Assembly (NCBI RefSeq): GCF_016097555.1
Contig: NC_054702.1
Coordinates: 112,650,468-112,714,467, forward strand
Source: Gigantopelta aegis
Lineage: Eukaryota; Mollusca; Gastropoda; Neomphalida; Peltospiridae
Direction of reading: 5' to 3'
Length of the DNA stretch: 64,000 nt
Position numbers and translations under genes: made by a program. This document shows, in pieces, positions 47,079 through 58,814 of this stretch; within the stretch, counting starts at the first letter, position 1, and each line of letters begins with the position of its first letter. The notes under the pieces were generated by a model. That model worked only from the letters and a program-made list of their open reading frames with translations. It did not search any database and was not told the origin of the DNA.

Positions 47079-50000
47079 CTATCTCCGACGAGATTTCACC
47101 ACTCTAATGTCGGTATTGTTTGACGAGTTATCATCATCACTGTCGTCCTTAGACCCGTCAGAATCATCATCGTCATCCTCACCACTACTCTCATTAACAA
47201 CAGAATCATCACTCTCCTCATCAGCATCATCATCATCAACATCAGAATCATCGTCCACAGCGTCACATTCGTCTTTGCCCTCTTTATTAACATTGTCGTC
47301 GGTGTCATTGTCCTCAGTATCAGAGTGTTCGTCCTCTTTATTTGCATTGTCCTCAGCGTCAGAATCACCGTTTTCTGATTTATTGACATGTTCCTCGGTA
47401 TAAGAATCACATTCGTCCTCTTTGCTAACAGTGTCCTCAGTATCGGGAACGTCTTTGTCCTCAGTATTAACATTGTCCTCAGTATTAACACTGTCCTCAG
47501 AATCAGAACCATCTTTATTAACATTGTCGTCAGTATCAGAATTTTTGTTATCTTCATTGCTAACATCGTCCTCTGTGTTAGAATCACGATCCTCGTCCAC
47601 ATCACCATCACTATCAGAATCACCGTTCTCATTTTGATTGTCTTCAGTATCAAAATCTTCGTTGTTATTGTAGTCCGTCTCAGAGCCGTTTTTGTCCACT
47701 TCACTAACATTATCAGCAGTATCAGAATCAACGCTTTCCTCTTTACTACATTCAGCGTCAGAATCGTCAGTATGCTCTTTATTGCATTCAGTATCAGAAT
47801 CATCATTGTTGCCTTCACTAACGTTATCAGCAGTATCAGAATCACCGCTTTCCTCTTTACTGCATTCAACATCAGAACTACCACTGTCCTCCTTATTGCA
47901 TTCAGTATCAGAATCGTCATCAGCCTCTTTATTGCATTCAGTATCAGAATCATCATTGTTACCTTCACTAGCATTTCCAGCGGTATGAGAATCACCACTA
48001 TCTTCCTCGCTACTGTTTACATTAACATCAACATCACTGTCATCTTCATTTGTATCACCTTTGTCGCCAGTCGTCTTGGCTTTCTTAGAAACTTTCCTTT
48101 TGCCTTCATCATCTTTATCTTTGTCATACATCTTCTTATTTCTTTGTTTTCTCTTTTTCTTAGTCACTTTCATTTTGTACATTTGACGCTTGACACCGTC
48201 GTTTTTGCTCACAAGATCAGTAGGTTCATTATCACCACCGATCTCGCTGTCGCCAGTTTCGTTGATGATATCATTTCTTCTGTCACCATCCGCTTCTTCT
48301 TTTACACAAGTGCTATTGTATCGATCATCATCAACATCATTGTCGAAATCATCACTGTAGTCTGCTACAGTTTTATTATCGCGACTTGCCTTATTATGTC
48401 TGTCAAAACTACGTCTGTGTTTTACACCATCATCATCACTACCATCGACGTCATCGTTTCCTACTAATTGACTGTCTTTAGGGTCTACTGTATTGGTATC
48501 ATTATTAGTTTTGTTATTATGTTTACTTCGAGCATTTGTAGAAATACGGCGACTAGTTATTCCTTTGCCATTATTTCGTTCCTGATTGTGCTGTTTATTT
48601 AAACCACACAGAGAACATTCGGACGGTGTTTCTGTAGACTCAAGCGATATACTTGTTTCTCTATTAGAATCAGAGGTTTTGTCCGTCCCTGTGCTACTAG
48701 AGTCTTCTTGTGTCTCTGCATCATCGTCTGATGGCATACCTAACGATATTGTGGACTCGTCCGTCAAGGAGTCATCAAGGAGCTCGTTGCCTTCACTATA
48801 CACTTCTGATTTCACACTGATTCTACTGAAGGCTTCAGATTTCTTACTGCACGATTCAGATTTCTCACTGCACTCACTTCTGGCTACCTCTGGCGAAGTT
48901 CTACTTTCTGTTTCATACAGTGTCCTTGTTGCCTTTTTCACTGGTGATACACTGTATGATGTTGATGGATCTGACTGGCTATCCATATGTTCTGTTGCAA
49001 GAGGACCGATTACAGTTGGCAAGGTGTTGTCAAAACTACAGTGTTTGTGAGATCCTCTTGATAACTTCCTGTTGGTGCGTTCTGTGGCAATATGACCAGT
49101 ATCACCATTATCTGAAGAAACATTCTTATTATACTCGTCTTTTGTAGATGTGGTGTTACATTCAATCAGTTGGATTTGTGCTGAATGTTTCATATTTTCC
49201 ACATTCACGTGGACGTGTCTGTGGGTTAATGAGTTACTACGGTTCACACACAGCTTGTCACTTATTACCTCCCTTTCCTCCGACGTCATTTCCTTTTCGA
49301 TCGCATCTTGGATGTTGTATTCCCCTAATTGCATTATTCTGTCCTGTAATGGCACACTATTGGTTAAATGTTCTCCAGTATTGAAACTTCCTGTTTCACT
49401 TGTTGTGCTATCTTTCGAAGGTTCCTCTGCCCAGGCTTCTGTTCGTGAACACTCATCTCCATGCACAATTTTATAGATCGGCTGATTTCTAGCTAAAGCC
49501 ATGTGCATCACAAAACGAGCGTCTTTCTTGACCATTGGTCGCTGTTTTATACTCTTCCTGGGAGGAGCGTCCTTCTTCCTCTTCATTTTCTCCAGGTAGT
49601 CTTTCGACACGAGACACGCTCTGAAGCAACCTTTGCACTTGTACGGGCATCCTGCGCTGTGTTTCAGCTCGCCGTCTTCACAGTACATCAGAGGACGCAG
49701 CAATGACCCCTTGTAACTCTGAGAAGAGCCGTCTGTGGCGTCCCAATCCATGTCAGCACTGGTGACCAGCATCTTCCTGTGATATGCTGATTTTGCCCTC
49801 CAGTACAAAGCAGGTCCTCGTTTTGACAATGCAGGTTTAGTGGTATCACTTCGCACATTGGGGGGAGCTGACTTAGCTCGCTGTGCGAACATATGACTAC
49901 CATATATATTCTTTGAAACGAGAGCAGAATGCAACCGATTAGCCGACACAAATTCACGTCTGTCAGTGATGCTAGCTGTTTCAGAAGCGTTTAGTTTGAT

Positions 50001-50492
50001 TGTCTTTCTTAACTCAAGCGACTGTATAGTTAATTCTAAATTTGGATGTTCGTAGTTTTCAGATTTACGTTGTAGAGGTTGTCGTTTGAGAACTCGATCA
50101 CCAACAGCCGTGTGTGGTCGGCCGGCAGACGTCAGTCTCATTCCACCACGCTGAGTGTTGCTACTGCAGCTCGGTCTGGCCAGTTCACTACATGGGCGTG
50201 GCCGCTCTTCTGGTTTCTCCTCTCCAACTCGTCTATCTATTCGAACACCGTGTATCATTTCGTCTCTGTTTAACCCTTTAGGGGACGGGTGGTGTCGTAT
50301 GATCATAATGCTTCCCGAGCTCTTCGGTCTTTGAGGAAGTTTAATCTGCTCTTTGTCCTCCTGGTTCAGTTTGATTCCCACCGGACTGAGCCACGAGTTG
50401 GCGCTGACGCCGTTAAATATGACGAACGGCTTTCCGTCAGTGCCCGTCACTCGAAACTTATACAACGCCTCGCTCTTTTCAGGGTTCATCAT
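47079..50492 (-). CDS. Large single-exon ORF with acidic Ser/Asp repeat tail, function unknown
   Basis: The uninterrupted frame is 1137 codons, starting ATGATG at 50492 and ending TAG at 47079. I do not recognise the family. The N-terminal 60 residues are ordered-looking (ALYKFRVTGTDGKPFVIFNG). About 60-270 is basic and Ser/Pro-rich with SAGRPHT and RAKSAPP motifs. A cysteine cluster CPYKCKGCFRAC sits near 282-293. A Ser/Thr-rich disordered middle follows, then a Lys-rich NLS-like patch (about 770-800, KKKRKQRNKK). About 320 residues dominated by D, E, S, N, T with recurring DSDTECNKE and DSDTADNVSE units come before a short basic end. The tail resembles phosphorylatable acidic proteins of mineral matrices or nuclear acidic proteins; composition alone cannot choose. 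Upstream exons are possible, though no acceptor is obvious. Confidence 0.75.
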   Translation of the reverse strand: MMNPEKSEALYKFRVTGTDGKPFVIFNGVSANSWLSPVGIKLNQEDKEQIKLPQRPKSSGSIMIIRHHPSPKGLNRDEMIHGVRIDRRVGEEKPEERPRPCSELARPSCSSNTQRGGMRLTSAGRPHTAVGDRVLKRQPLQRKSENYEHPNLELTIQSLELRKTIKLNASETASITDRREFVSANRLHSALVSKNIYGSHMFAQRAKSAPPNVRSDTTKPALSKRGPALYWRAKSAYHRKMLVTSADMDWDATDGSSQSYKGSLLRPLMYCEDGELKHSAGCPYKCKGCFRACLVSKDYLEKMKRKKDAPPRKSIKQRPMVKKDARFVMHMALARNQPIYKIVHGDECSRTEAWAEEPSKDSTTSETGSFNTGEHLTNSVPLQDRIMQLGEYNIQDAIEKEMTSEEREVISDKLCVNRSNSLTHRHVHVNVENMKHSAQIQLIECNTTSTKDEYNKNVSSDNGDTGHIATERTNRKLSRGSHKHCSFDNTLPTVIGPLATEHMDSQSDPSTSYSVSPVKKATRTLYETESRTSPEVARSECSEKSESCSKKSEAFSRISVKSEVYSEGNELLDDSLTDESTISLGMPSDDDAETQEDSSSTGTDKTSDSNRETSISLESTETPSECSLCGLNKQHNQERNNGKGITSRRISTNARSKHNNKTNNDTNTVDPKDSQLVGNDDVDGSDDDGVKHRRSFDRHNKASRDNKTVADYSDDFDNDVDDDRYNSTCVKEEADGDRRNDIINETGDSEIGGDNEPTDLVSKNDGVKRQMYKMKVTKKKRKQRNKKMYDKDKDDEGKRKVSKKAKTTGDKGDTNEDDSDVDVNVNSSEEDSGDSHTAGNASEGNNDDSDTECNKEADDDSDTECNKEDSGSSDVECSKEESGDSDTADNVSEGNNDDSDTECNKEHTDDSDAECSKEESVDSDTADNVSEVDKNGSETDYNNNEDFDTEDNQNENGDSDSDGDVDEDRDSNTEDDVSNEDNKNSDTDDNVNKDGSDSEDSVNTEDNVNTEDKDVPDTEDTVSKEDECDSYTEEHVNKSENGDSDAEDNANKEDEHSDTEDNDTDDNVNKEGKDECDAVDDDSDVDDDDADEESDDSVVNESSGEDDDDDSDGSKDDSDDDNSSNNTDIRVVKSRRR

Positions 50493-50881
50493 TGTGTGTT
50501 TGTTGACTTCTCAGAATATCATCGTGACTTGAGTACCATCCACACTAATATCGATTACAATGTATAAACATTTTGTGAACAAAGAATGTGAATAAACACT
50601 ACTCCATGGTATTATTTTTGGTAGAACCTCCAGTCCATATCTCCATACTCAAATGTTTATGAATTTTAACACCCTGCATGTTGTTGGTTTTCTGTGACTA
50701 ATGAATACTTTGCTTATTAGCCAGTTCGATCCGGTAGGCGCTCCCCAATATCACCTAGAGCAATCCGACCATTTGGGCTTGAGCTCCTGTGTTTGTGCCT
50801 AACTTGTGTGTATCAGATGAGAATAAACAACCATCAATGAAGCCGTTACTACCGGTTTTTGACATTCTCTTCATGCGTGAT

Positions 50882-51316
50882 TTAATTATTCGAGTTGGCG
50901 CGCAAAAAACACAATACGTCTGGTCGGTCGTTTGTGATGGCTAATCGATCGGTGGTAGCTGATGGCGATTTAATGACTTTGGTCTCGAGTAACTGCTGAA
51001 TACTGGAACCAGACTCCATTTGTAACAAAAACTCAAACCAGTTTTTAGACCGAGATTTAGTTATTTTTGGTTTGTTTCCCGAACGTTTTACATAATAAGC
51101 ATTAACGTAGTAAAGTAATAATGTTAAAAATATTGTCATAACTGACGAAATATTTTCAAAAATATATAACCAAATAATAGGAGATAATTCTGTATTGAGC
51201 CGTACGCGTTTTACAGCTTGGTGTGTGAACAGATTGAAGGCCGGGAGGACAGACAGACAGAGTATGCAAGAGTATAGAGTACATTGTATTTCCTCAGCTA
51301 TTTGAAAGCGTGGCAT
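50882..51316 (-). CDS. Small putative membrane protein, unrecognised
   Basis: The 144-codon frame starts ATGCCACGC. Two hydrophobic stretches, about residues 12-30 (TLYSCILCLSVLPAFNLF) and 47-70 (IIWLYIFENISSVMTIFLTL), are followed by a basic segment (KRSGNKPKITKSRSK) and a polar C-terminus. This could be a two-span membrane protein. A short out-of-frame ATG lies 5 nt upstream. It is on the same strand as the large acidic-tail ORF, 390 nt upstream of it. No homolog recognised; it could also be an exon of a longer gene or chance. Confidence 0.45.
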   Translation of the reverse strand: MPRFQIAEEIQCTLYSCILCLSVLPAFNLFTHQAVKRVRLNTELSPIIWLYIFENISSVMTIFLTLLLYYVNAYYVKRSGNKPKITKSRSKNWFEFLLQMESGSSIQQLLETKVIKSPSATTDRLAITNDRPDVLCFLRANSNN

Positions 51317-51354
51317 TCCATTGTATTGTATATGACGTTATAATATGACAAAAT

Positions 51355-51480
51355 CATCACATTATTAGTCCCCTACCAGTCCAACCGAAGGGGACTATAG
51401 GTTTCGTTTCCGTCCTTCTGTCTCACTGTCTTTCTGCCCCATCTATAGTTTTCTGGACTTTTGTTGGCAATGTCTTAAAC
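51355..51480. repeat. Short repeat element with TAGTCCCC/GGGGACTA inverted ends
   Basis: TTAGTCCCCTACCAGTCC and AACCGAAGGGGACTATAGG form a small hairpin followed by CGTCC/TCTGTC-rich DNA. Known to me as a widespread mollusc repeat type, but there is no second copy in this window. Confidence 0.4.
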
Positions 51481-51639
51481 ATTTGTTTTCAGGACTGTTT
51501 TTGTTTTGTTTAGCAATACTCTCAGAATGTTTGTTATGACATGCTCATATGGTTGGAATTTTGATCGGGGGGATGACTCATAAATCTAAAGAATGATATA
51601 AATGTTTTGTTTTGTTTGTATTATGTATTAATGAATGAA

Positions 51640-51658
51640 TGAATGAATGAATGAATAC
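51640..51658. repeat. AATG microsatellite
   Basis: About five AATG units. Confidence 0.8.
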
Positions 51659-52019
51659 ATTAGATTTGGACCGGAGACGTTGTCATATGCATTCTTATAG
51701 GGTTTTTTTTTATTACAAAACTTTGGTGGAAAAGAGAGCCGAAGTCTGTCTCCGCAGCTCTACCCTCACACCTCACCCCAACTCGACGTCCCTGGATGAA
51801 ATGAATCACATGTAAACAAACATTGCCAGGTGCGAAGTGTTTAATCACAGGAAATCAATAAGTACGGCGTCATAAAAGAATACCGCAGTCAGTTTATAAA
51901 TCACTACGTTTTAATTATTGTATTTTTTAATTTTTATTTCTCTCTTTGTTTCATTTCTTCTTGCTGGTAGTTCATATTTTTCACATAATATATTATATAT
52001 TTATCCTTTAAAACCTGGA

Positions 52020-52240
52020 TGTTTTCATGTGGGTTTGAGTTATAATAACCCAATGAAGTGTTTTTATAGGTATGAGTTATAACAACGCAATTAAGTTTTG
52101 TATTTGTATATGTGATTATAACAGTGACGTGAAGTGATGTATGTGAGGGTGTAAGTTATAACTGTGAAGTGGTGTATTTGAGGGTGTAAGTTATAACAAC
52201 GGACTCAAGTTTTGTATTTGTACAGTATATGTGAATTAGT
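52020..52240. repeat. Degenerate tandem repeat
   Basis: Imperfect repeats built on GTGTAAGTTATAAC and AAGTTTTGTATTTGTA, about 45-70 bp apart. Confidence 0.6.
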
Positions 52241-52615
52241 ATCGCAATCATGTTGTATAATTTTGAGTATCATTAGATTGTAAAGGGAAAGAACTCAGTA
52301 TGTCTTACTGATCACCAAAACTAACAACTTATCTTCTCTCTTCACACTCAGCCATGTAGACAGACAGACAAACAAATAATTTATTCATAAATAGGTGTCA
52401 TTCATTTAGAATGACTATCCTGAGTTTGTAGCCATTACAATAGCCAAATTAATACAGCTGGCTAATAAAACCCATAAACCTTTTGAAATATAACGCCTTG
52501 TGTTAGGGATTACTGTATACAGTTACTGTAGCTACTGCAAACACTGGGATGATCAAATATACATTGAACATACCTATTCTAATCAAGATGGTGTGTGTAC
52601 ATGTATATTGTAATT

Positions 52616-52888
52616 TTAACAATTAAAATAAGTTATATTCACCGAAAACATAGCTACGAACTCAGGATAGTCCATATAATAACATTTGTTGTTTGCTGTA
52701 AAGCATGTTGAAGTTTGGCTCAACGTTATATATATCAACGTTAAATACACGCATCTCTGTATTAATCTAGTGGTGTTGTTAAGCACCATGGGCTGATACT
52801 TATAAACAATAATAACTCGACTGGTTAGCTGTCCTGTCGTGAATTTTATTAAAATGACGAGAACGCATGGAAAGACCAAAATAAGATA
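52616..52888 (-). other. Possible signal-peptide exon (weak)
   Basis: A minus-strand frame begins MRYLILVFPCVLVILIKFTT then GQ, which looks like a signal peptide. It continues about 70 residues to a possible donor (TTTTCG|GTGAAT near 52637). There is no supporting paralog or motif; AT-rich context makes chance likely. Confidence 0.15.
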
Positions 52889-53221
52889 CCGCATCAATCA
52901 TAGAAGTCAGTAATGTATCATATCTTGAAATGTCCTCTTGAAATGTCCTCTAAATGTCTAAATTTAAAAAGATATGAAAGCTTTGATGAGTCCTTGGATG
53001 TTTTAAACCTTGTAAAATAACTCCCATGTCAAAATGGTATGTCTTTTTGAAACAACATTAAAAAATCCCAGTGATCTAGAGTATCTCAGAATTTATGACA
53101 GGTAGACGTTAAAACCTAGGGCTGAGGGTATACAGATCCAGGATTTAAGCTGAACACCAAAACATATTAACATTTTGATGAATTTGATCAGAACAGTAAA
53201 GTATTAAAACCATTAAAATAA

Positions 53222-53530
53222 AAAGTATCTTTTAGTTAACGACACCACTAGAGTACATTTATTTATTAATCACCAGCTATTAGATGCCAAACATTTAATA
53301 ATCGTGACATATAGTCTTAGAGAGGAAACCCGCTATATTTTTTCCATTAGCAGCAAGTTATATTTTGTATGCATCATCCCACAGACAGGATAGCACATAC
53401 CACGGCTTTTTTTTATAGCAGTCGTGGTGCACTGGCTGAAACGAGAAATAGCCCAATGGGCCCACCGACGGAGATCGATCCTAGACCAACCGCGCATCAA
53501 GCGAGCGCTTTACCCATCAAACCATTAATG
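53222..53530 (-). mobile_element. Type 1 tRNA-SINE, near full length
   Basis: Plus strand: TTAACGACACCACTAGAGTAC tail, AGAGAGGAAACCCGCTATAT, CCCACAGACAGGATAGCACA, AGTCGTGGTGCACTGGCTGA, then the tRNA-like head GGAGATCGATCCTAGACC and GCGAGCGCTTTACCCATCA. Confidence 0.9.
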
Positions 53531-53727
53531 CTGTGTAAAGCATTGTAGTTATTTGATTTTTGGCGGTTTAATAATGAAATATATTCGCCAGATTCAACTA
53601 TTGCTGGCACCTTACTCAGATCTACTCTTATAACAGTATCAATCATTTAACACATTTAAAATATCTATTACTCGGGAATTTTAAAACGCCCTTGATATAT
53701 GTAATCATCTAGTGTTTTTGTTTGTGG

Positions 53728-54030
53728 GGCGTCATGTAGCCCAGTAGCAAAGTGCCTGCCTGATGCGCCGTCGGTCTGGGATCGATCCCTGTCGGTGAGC
53801 AAGTGGGCTATGTCTCGTTCCTGCCAGTGCACGGTATATCAAAGGCCGTGGCGTGTGCTATCGTGTCTTTGGGATGGTGCTTATAAAGGTTCCCTTGCTA
53901 CTAATGGAAAACTGAAGCGGGTTTCCTTTCTACGACTACACGTCAAAATTACCAAATGCGTGACGTTCAATAACCGATAATTAATAAATCAGTATGCTCT
54001 AGTGGTGTCGTTAAACAAAACAAAATTTAA
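53728..54030 (+). mobile_element. Type 1 tRNA-SINE, full length
   Basis: The head GTAGCCCAGTAGCAAAGTGC (A-box region) with GGTCTGGGATCGATCCCTG (B-box region) leads through the AAAGGCCGTGGCGTGTGCTA body to the GCTCTAGTGGTGTCGTTAAA tail. Confidence 0.9.
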
Positions 54031-55340
54031 CTTCTTTTTTTCCCTTCGTTTTTGTTAATATCCAAAGAGAACAGGCATTAATATCGCAGTATATGTGAAA
54101 TTGTTATGGCTTCTTTTACTACACTCACTGATAATTACCTTGGATATGAAAGCTTTTTAACTGGCGAGCGGTACACTGAACATACAAACCTCGCACATTG
54201 GATGAAAACATTATTCCTAGCCAACGTAAACGGGATTTGCATGTCAGATCCGCTGCCTAGTGCGGAAAAAGCATCAATATAAACCTAGCTGTGACGGCTT
54301 CCTCTTCCAAATTTAAGTTAGCTATTTGGAGAATTCGTTCATAATTTGTTCTTATGGCAAATGCCGTGGGTTTAGTTTCAGGGCTTCTCGCCTCTTAATG
54401 GGAGCGTTGAAAACAAATTAAGGAGTTCTGTCAGTCAGGCATTCTAAGAAAGCTGTTATATCGGCAGAAGACGTTTAATAAACTCTGAGCGTTGGGAACG
54501 CCACTTCCAGCACCGTTTGTCGCCAACAGCTCGAAAATAGGTTTATGATGGTAACGGGTATTCTTGTCTGGAGCTCGTGCATTAATAGTAGTTTTGTGAA
54601 AAAAATAAAGCACGTTGTCGTAATTATTTGTCTCGAGTGAAGATGTATACGACACTAAACGAGATGTATACCTCTTTCGAAAATGTTTATTTTCATCTTT
54701 TGAAATTATGGCAAAACTTGTCGACATGCAATTTTTTCCAGCGAAGACTACAAATCACATTTCGAATTACATCGTGCTGTAGTTTATGATGGTGGAGACG
54801 TTGTTATTGCCTCTTTCTAAACGTTGCAGTTGGCGGCGAGGAAAGACAGGCGCTTGTGATGCTCAAGAAAATGAAATTAAAACAAGTAAATGATTATTAA
54901 GATGGTTGCATATTGTTGTTCACTAAGTAGCGTATATTGGGTAGTAATTTAAAGAAGCGCGCACCCGCCATATTGGCTACGTGTTGTTGCTATTTCACAG
55001 GAAGCTCACTAAAACTCGAATATTTTCATCGCTTCTTACCATACACGTCATCATGTGACTTCACTATTTCTTTCACTGCAGGTACATGATAAGTACATGT
55101 ATGTCCAAAAGCCACTGCAAAACCACATGTAAAACGAATGAGACTCAAAATAACACAACTAGCTATTTTAATTTACGTTGTTGTTCCTTTTTATTGACTC
55201 TAGTTTAAAAAGGGCTACTTTATTTGACTTAAATTTTGCACGAAACATACTTGGTCTTAGGTATATGAAACTGTGGTGTTTAAAAAAGGAGCTTAATTAC
55301 ACCTTTAAATATAACGTTTCTTAGGATTAGGATTTTTTTC
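54031..55340. other. Intergenic DNA, no gene recognised
   Basis: One 98-codon minus-strand frame (54431-54727) lacks motifs or hydrophobic segments. Nothing else seen. Confidence 0.4.
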
Positions 55341-55363
55341 GTAATAACGGACTTTTTGAATAT

Positions 55364-55407
55364 ACAATGTATGTATGTATGTATGTATTTATGTGTACAT
55401 GCATACA

Positions 55408-55443
<36 letters not shown>

Positions 55444-55460
55444 TATATAATATATATGTG
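55364..55460. repeat. TGTA/CATA/TA microsatellite
   Basis: TATG units, then ATAC units, then (TA)n; self-complementary halves. Confidence 0.9.
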
Positions 55461-55724
55461 TATATATTTTTTAAAAGTTTCTTGGGCATTATATGTAAAT
55501 TTGGTTACTCTGGCCACCCACCCTCACCCCCATACACACAAGTGGTCTGCGGGACGGGACTCGGAAGGGGAAAATTAAGCCAATATAAAACCAAATCTTT
55601 GGCCCATGGCGAAACAAAATCATTCTGACCCACCCCCCTTCCTATAAAATTGGTGTCCTGCACGATGAGGTCAACAATGTACTCAGCTGACCGTTTTTAA
55701 GCACATTGGCTTCTTCTTGTAGAG

Positions 55725-55915
55725 GGGAAAGATGTAGCCCAGTGGTAAAGCGCTCGCCCGATGTGCGGTCGGTCTAACATCGATCCCCGTCGGTGGGCTA
55801 TTTCTCGTTCCAGCCAATGCACCTCGACTGGTATGTCAAATGCCTTGGTATGGGCTATCCTGTCTGCGGGATGGTGCATATAAAGGATCCCTTGTTACTA
55901 ATACAAAAGAAACTT
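55725..55915 (+). mobile_element. Type 1 tRNA-SINE, 3' truncated
   Basis: Head ATGTAGCCCAGTGGTAAAGC, CATCGATCCCCGTCGGTGGG and TATCCTGTCTGCGGGATGGT; it ends after CCCTTGTTACTAATA joined to AAACTTTAAAC. Confidence 0.85.
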
Positions 55916-58810
55916 TAAACGAACGTTCTTGCTGTTAGTTTATTTCGCTTGGATTCCTTGTTTGTTTCAGTATTTTGGGATTTAGATAAATATTATTAAA
56001 ACTAACTATTATCTCAGATTAATTTGAATACTTTGTTTTGATGCAATAGACATATTTACATATACATACCCTTCTTCTGCCTGCTGAATAATTTACTCAT
56101 ACCTGTAATGTATATTCCTGGCTGACATCTGACAATTATTTAGTCATTTTCTTTTTTCAATTCATTGATCGTCTTTGTTTCCATCATGCTTTGTTTTAAA
56201 CACTCGGGGTTTTTTCAAGTTTGTTTGCGTCCGCGCGTTCATTCCATAGCTATCGTGTATATTTATTTGTGTGTTTTTGCTTTCATCGCTAACTGCCATG
56301 TTTCGTTCTTATTTCAGTTTTTGTTTTCGTTCTAATGTTGTTGTCTATCATTCACAGATCTTTCCTATTGCTGCTTAAATGTGCACGGGTGTTGCCTTCG
56401 AAGGATATACAAAGGTTTGATAGAATCTTTAACGCCGCATTTCCGTTACCTTTTATCTGATGGTTTGGTTGATGGCCAATAAAACAGTGGAATTGCCTTC
56501 CTGCCGCGCCGTGATGAATGGGGATGTTTGTATATTGGCAATGACACACGCGTTACGGCTTGACTCGCTGATGAATTCATCCCACACGCGCGTCACTCAC
56601 ACGCGCTGGCCAGGCCCCCGCCTGAACCCCACTCACAAATTATGTTTTCAACCCCTCCACGCACTTTTGTTAAACTGTGTTTTCGTGCATTGAAATATTC
56701 CTAATGACATTTAGTATCCATACTTTCAGCTTGACGTTCGTATCTCCTCAAGTTAATCAGTGACAAAAAGTCTGCTACTGCTTCTTCTGAGATAACACTT
56801 TCTCAGACCACGTTTCTTCACAATTACGACAAAAATACAAATCATTAATGTTAGGATGAGTGGACAAAATCTCAAATTCTTCGGACATTCTTGTACTTAT
56901 ACCGGAGAGTTGACAATCTGCGAAAATACTTATGTAAATAACTGTCGAGGTATTACATCAGTGAATGTTTTAGCAAAAATATATTCGATTATTTTAAAGC
57001 AATAGAGTTTGAATCAAAGTTAGCACTGAGGAAAAGTTGGTTTTGGCCGAAAATTCATACTGTGTGAATAATTTCTTTTTACATGTTATTTGACTTGCCA
57101 TACACAACTGCTCTTAAATATGGTGATATATCTAGACAATCTTAACTTAGATTTTAATAGTAATTTATTTTTATATTAAAAATAGCATGTGCCAATATTG
57201 GGTTATTGTCTTTAATTTCCATTAACATTGTTAATTTTTCATTTTTCTTTATTGTCATTTTGACATATTTATAAGGTGCTAAGTTATATTTTAGACACAT
57301 TTGTAGTTTTATGCAAAGTTTTTACCAAAGACATAATTAAAATTGTTGTCACTATTGTAGCTTCTGTTCTTATTAATACATGACAATAAGCTTGTTAAAC
57401 ATGTCTTTAGGACTCCAGATCAAAACTTAATAATAATCTCATGAAGTGCATTTTAATTTTATACTAGATTTAGAACTAATTTTTCCAAATGTTATTATCT
57501 GCCTTGGGGTAAGTTGATAATGTCTATTGTTAAAGCTGTATTACCCAATGTTATTAGCTAAACAATATCCTGAATTACAGATTGTAGCAATACATTCAAT
57601 ATACATATTGTATTCACCTTGATTAGAAAATAATGCAGTAAAATAGATGTTCGAGTAATTATGTCATTTAAAAAACTGGGTTTGTTTTAGTACTGAATCG
57701 AAAATAAATATATAAAAGCTGGTTGATAATTCCAGATATCACAAATATTCAAAACTTCCAACTACAGTAGGCTATAAATAAAATATAGTCTGGAATATTG
57801 GTTTTGATGGTTCATTATAAAAATCAGCATGGCCGATGGATTTGAAATTCCCACACCTGGTGACTTGAAGACACCCACATCCAGCATACAGGATTTCTCC
57901 CCACACTGATGTTCAGAACAAGTTATTACTTCATACAGGTACAGTCATGTTGATTTTTCTTTCTTCGGACACTGTATTTTTGTAATAGTGATATGTCTTT
58001 GATGTGCCTATTAAGGTCTTCATAATCTAGGGTAAGTCAAGTACATGTGTTTCAATTAAATTATTTAAAAGAGTTGAGGTACTCTGAATATCCATATTGT
58101 CTCTACATACATAGCTGAGCACACACACCCAAATGACAGTAAATATATTCAGGAATATTATTTTAAAACTTTTTTCTTTAATATGAGATATTGCATTTGT
58201 ACAAAACTGTATACAATATATATGCCTTATGAGGTGTACATTATATTAGGTTGCACTGTAGAAACAACGGCTTCAGTGGAGTTGTCAGTTTATGTCAGAA
58301 TACACCAGATCCTGGTTGTCATAAAAACACATAGTTGGACACTTTTTTTTTAAAGTATGTTATCAGTATAGATAATACTAAACCAAATAACTTCCGGCTG
58401 GGTTTTAAGTTCGAGGTGCACCGAACTTTTGATAGAGAAGTTAACACAACAAGTCCTGTGATTGGCAATAAATGTGAGTGTTATGATTATAAAAGAAATT
58501 AGTTTCATCTGGGTAAAAAATGTATGCAATTTTATTTCATCTAGTACCACTGTGTCATGTAGTCTTGTACTTGAAACGTATGGGGTACCTGTAAAAAAAA
58601 ATACTTAACTTTTGTGTGGAACTAGGGTAATTATAGACGCTACCCGTTATCTCTGAAATGAGCAGCATAACCCCCATTTTTCTTACTCACTTTAAGGGTA
58701 AGGGGTGGTAGTATTTATATCCGTGGTGGTTATGTCGATTGATACGCTGTAAGTAGGAGTTTTAGCCACATGTGTTACTATTGTCGTCTATGGGATTTGA
58801 TTTGGTAGTA
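55916..58810. other. AT-rich intergenic DNA
   Basis: No mobile element or RNA recognised. A short start-like frame is at 57840-57911 (see findings). Confidence 0.4.
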
Positions 58811-58814
58811 TACA

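Noticed and set aside
47388-48467. 359-codon plus-strand frame opposite the acidic-tail gene
   Set aside because: Mirror of Ser/Asp-rich codons on the coding strand; hydrophobic Ile/Thr/Val-rich composition is as expected of an antisense shadow.
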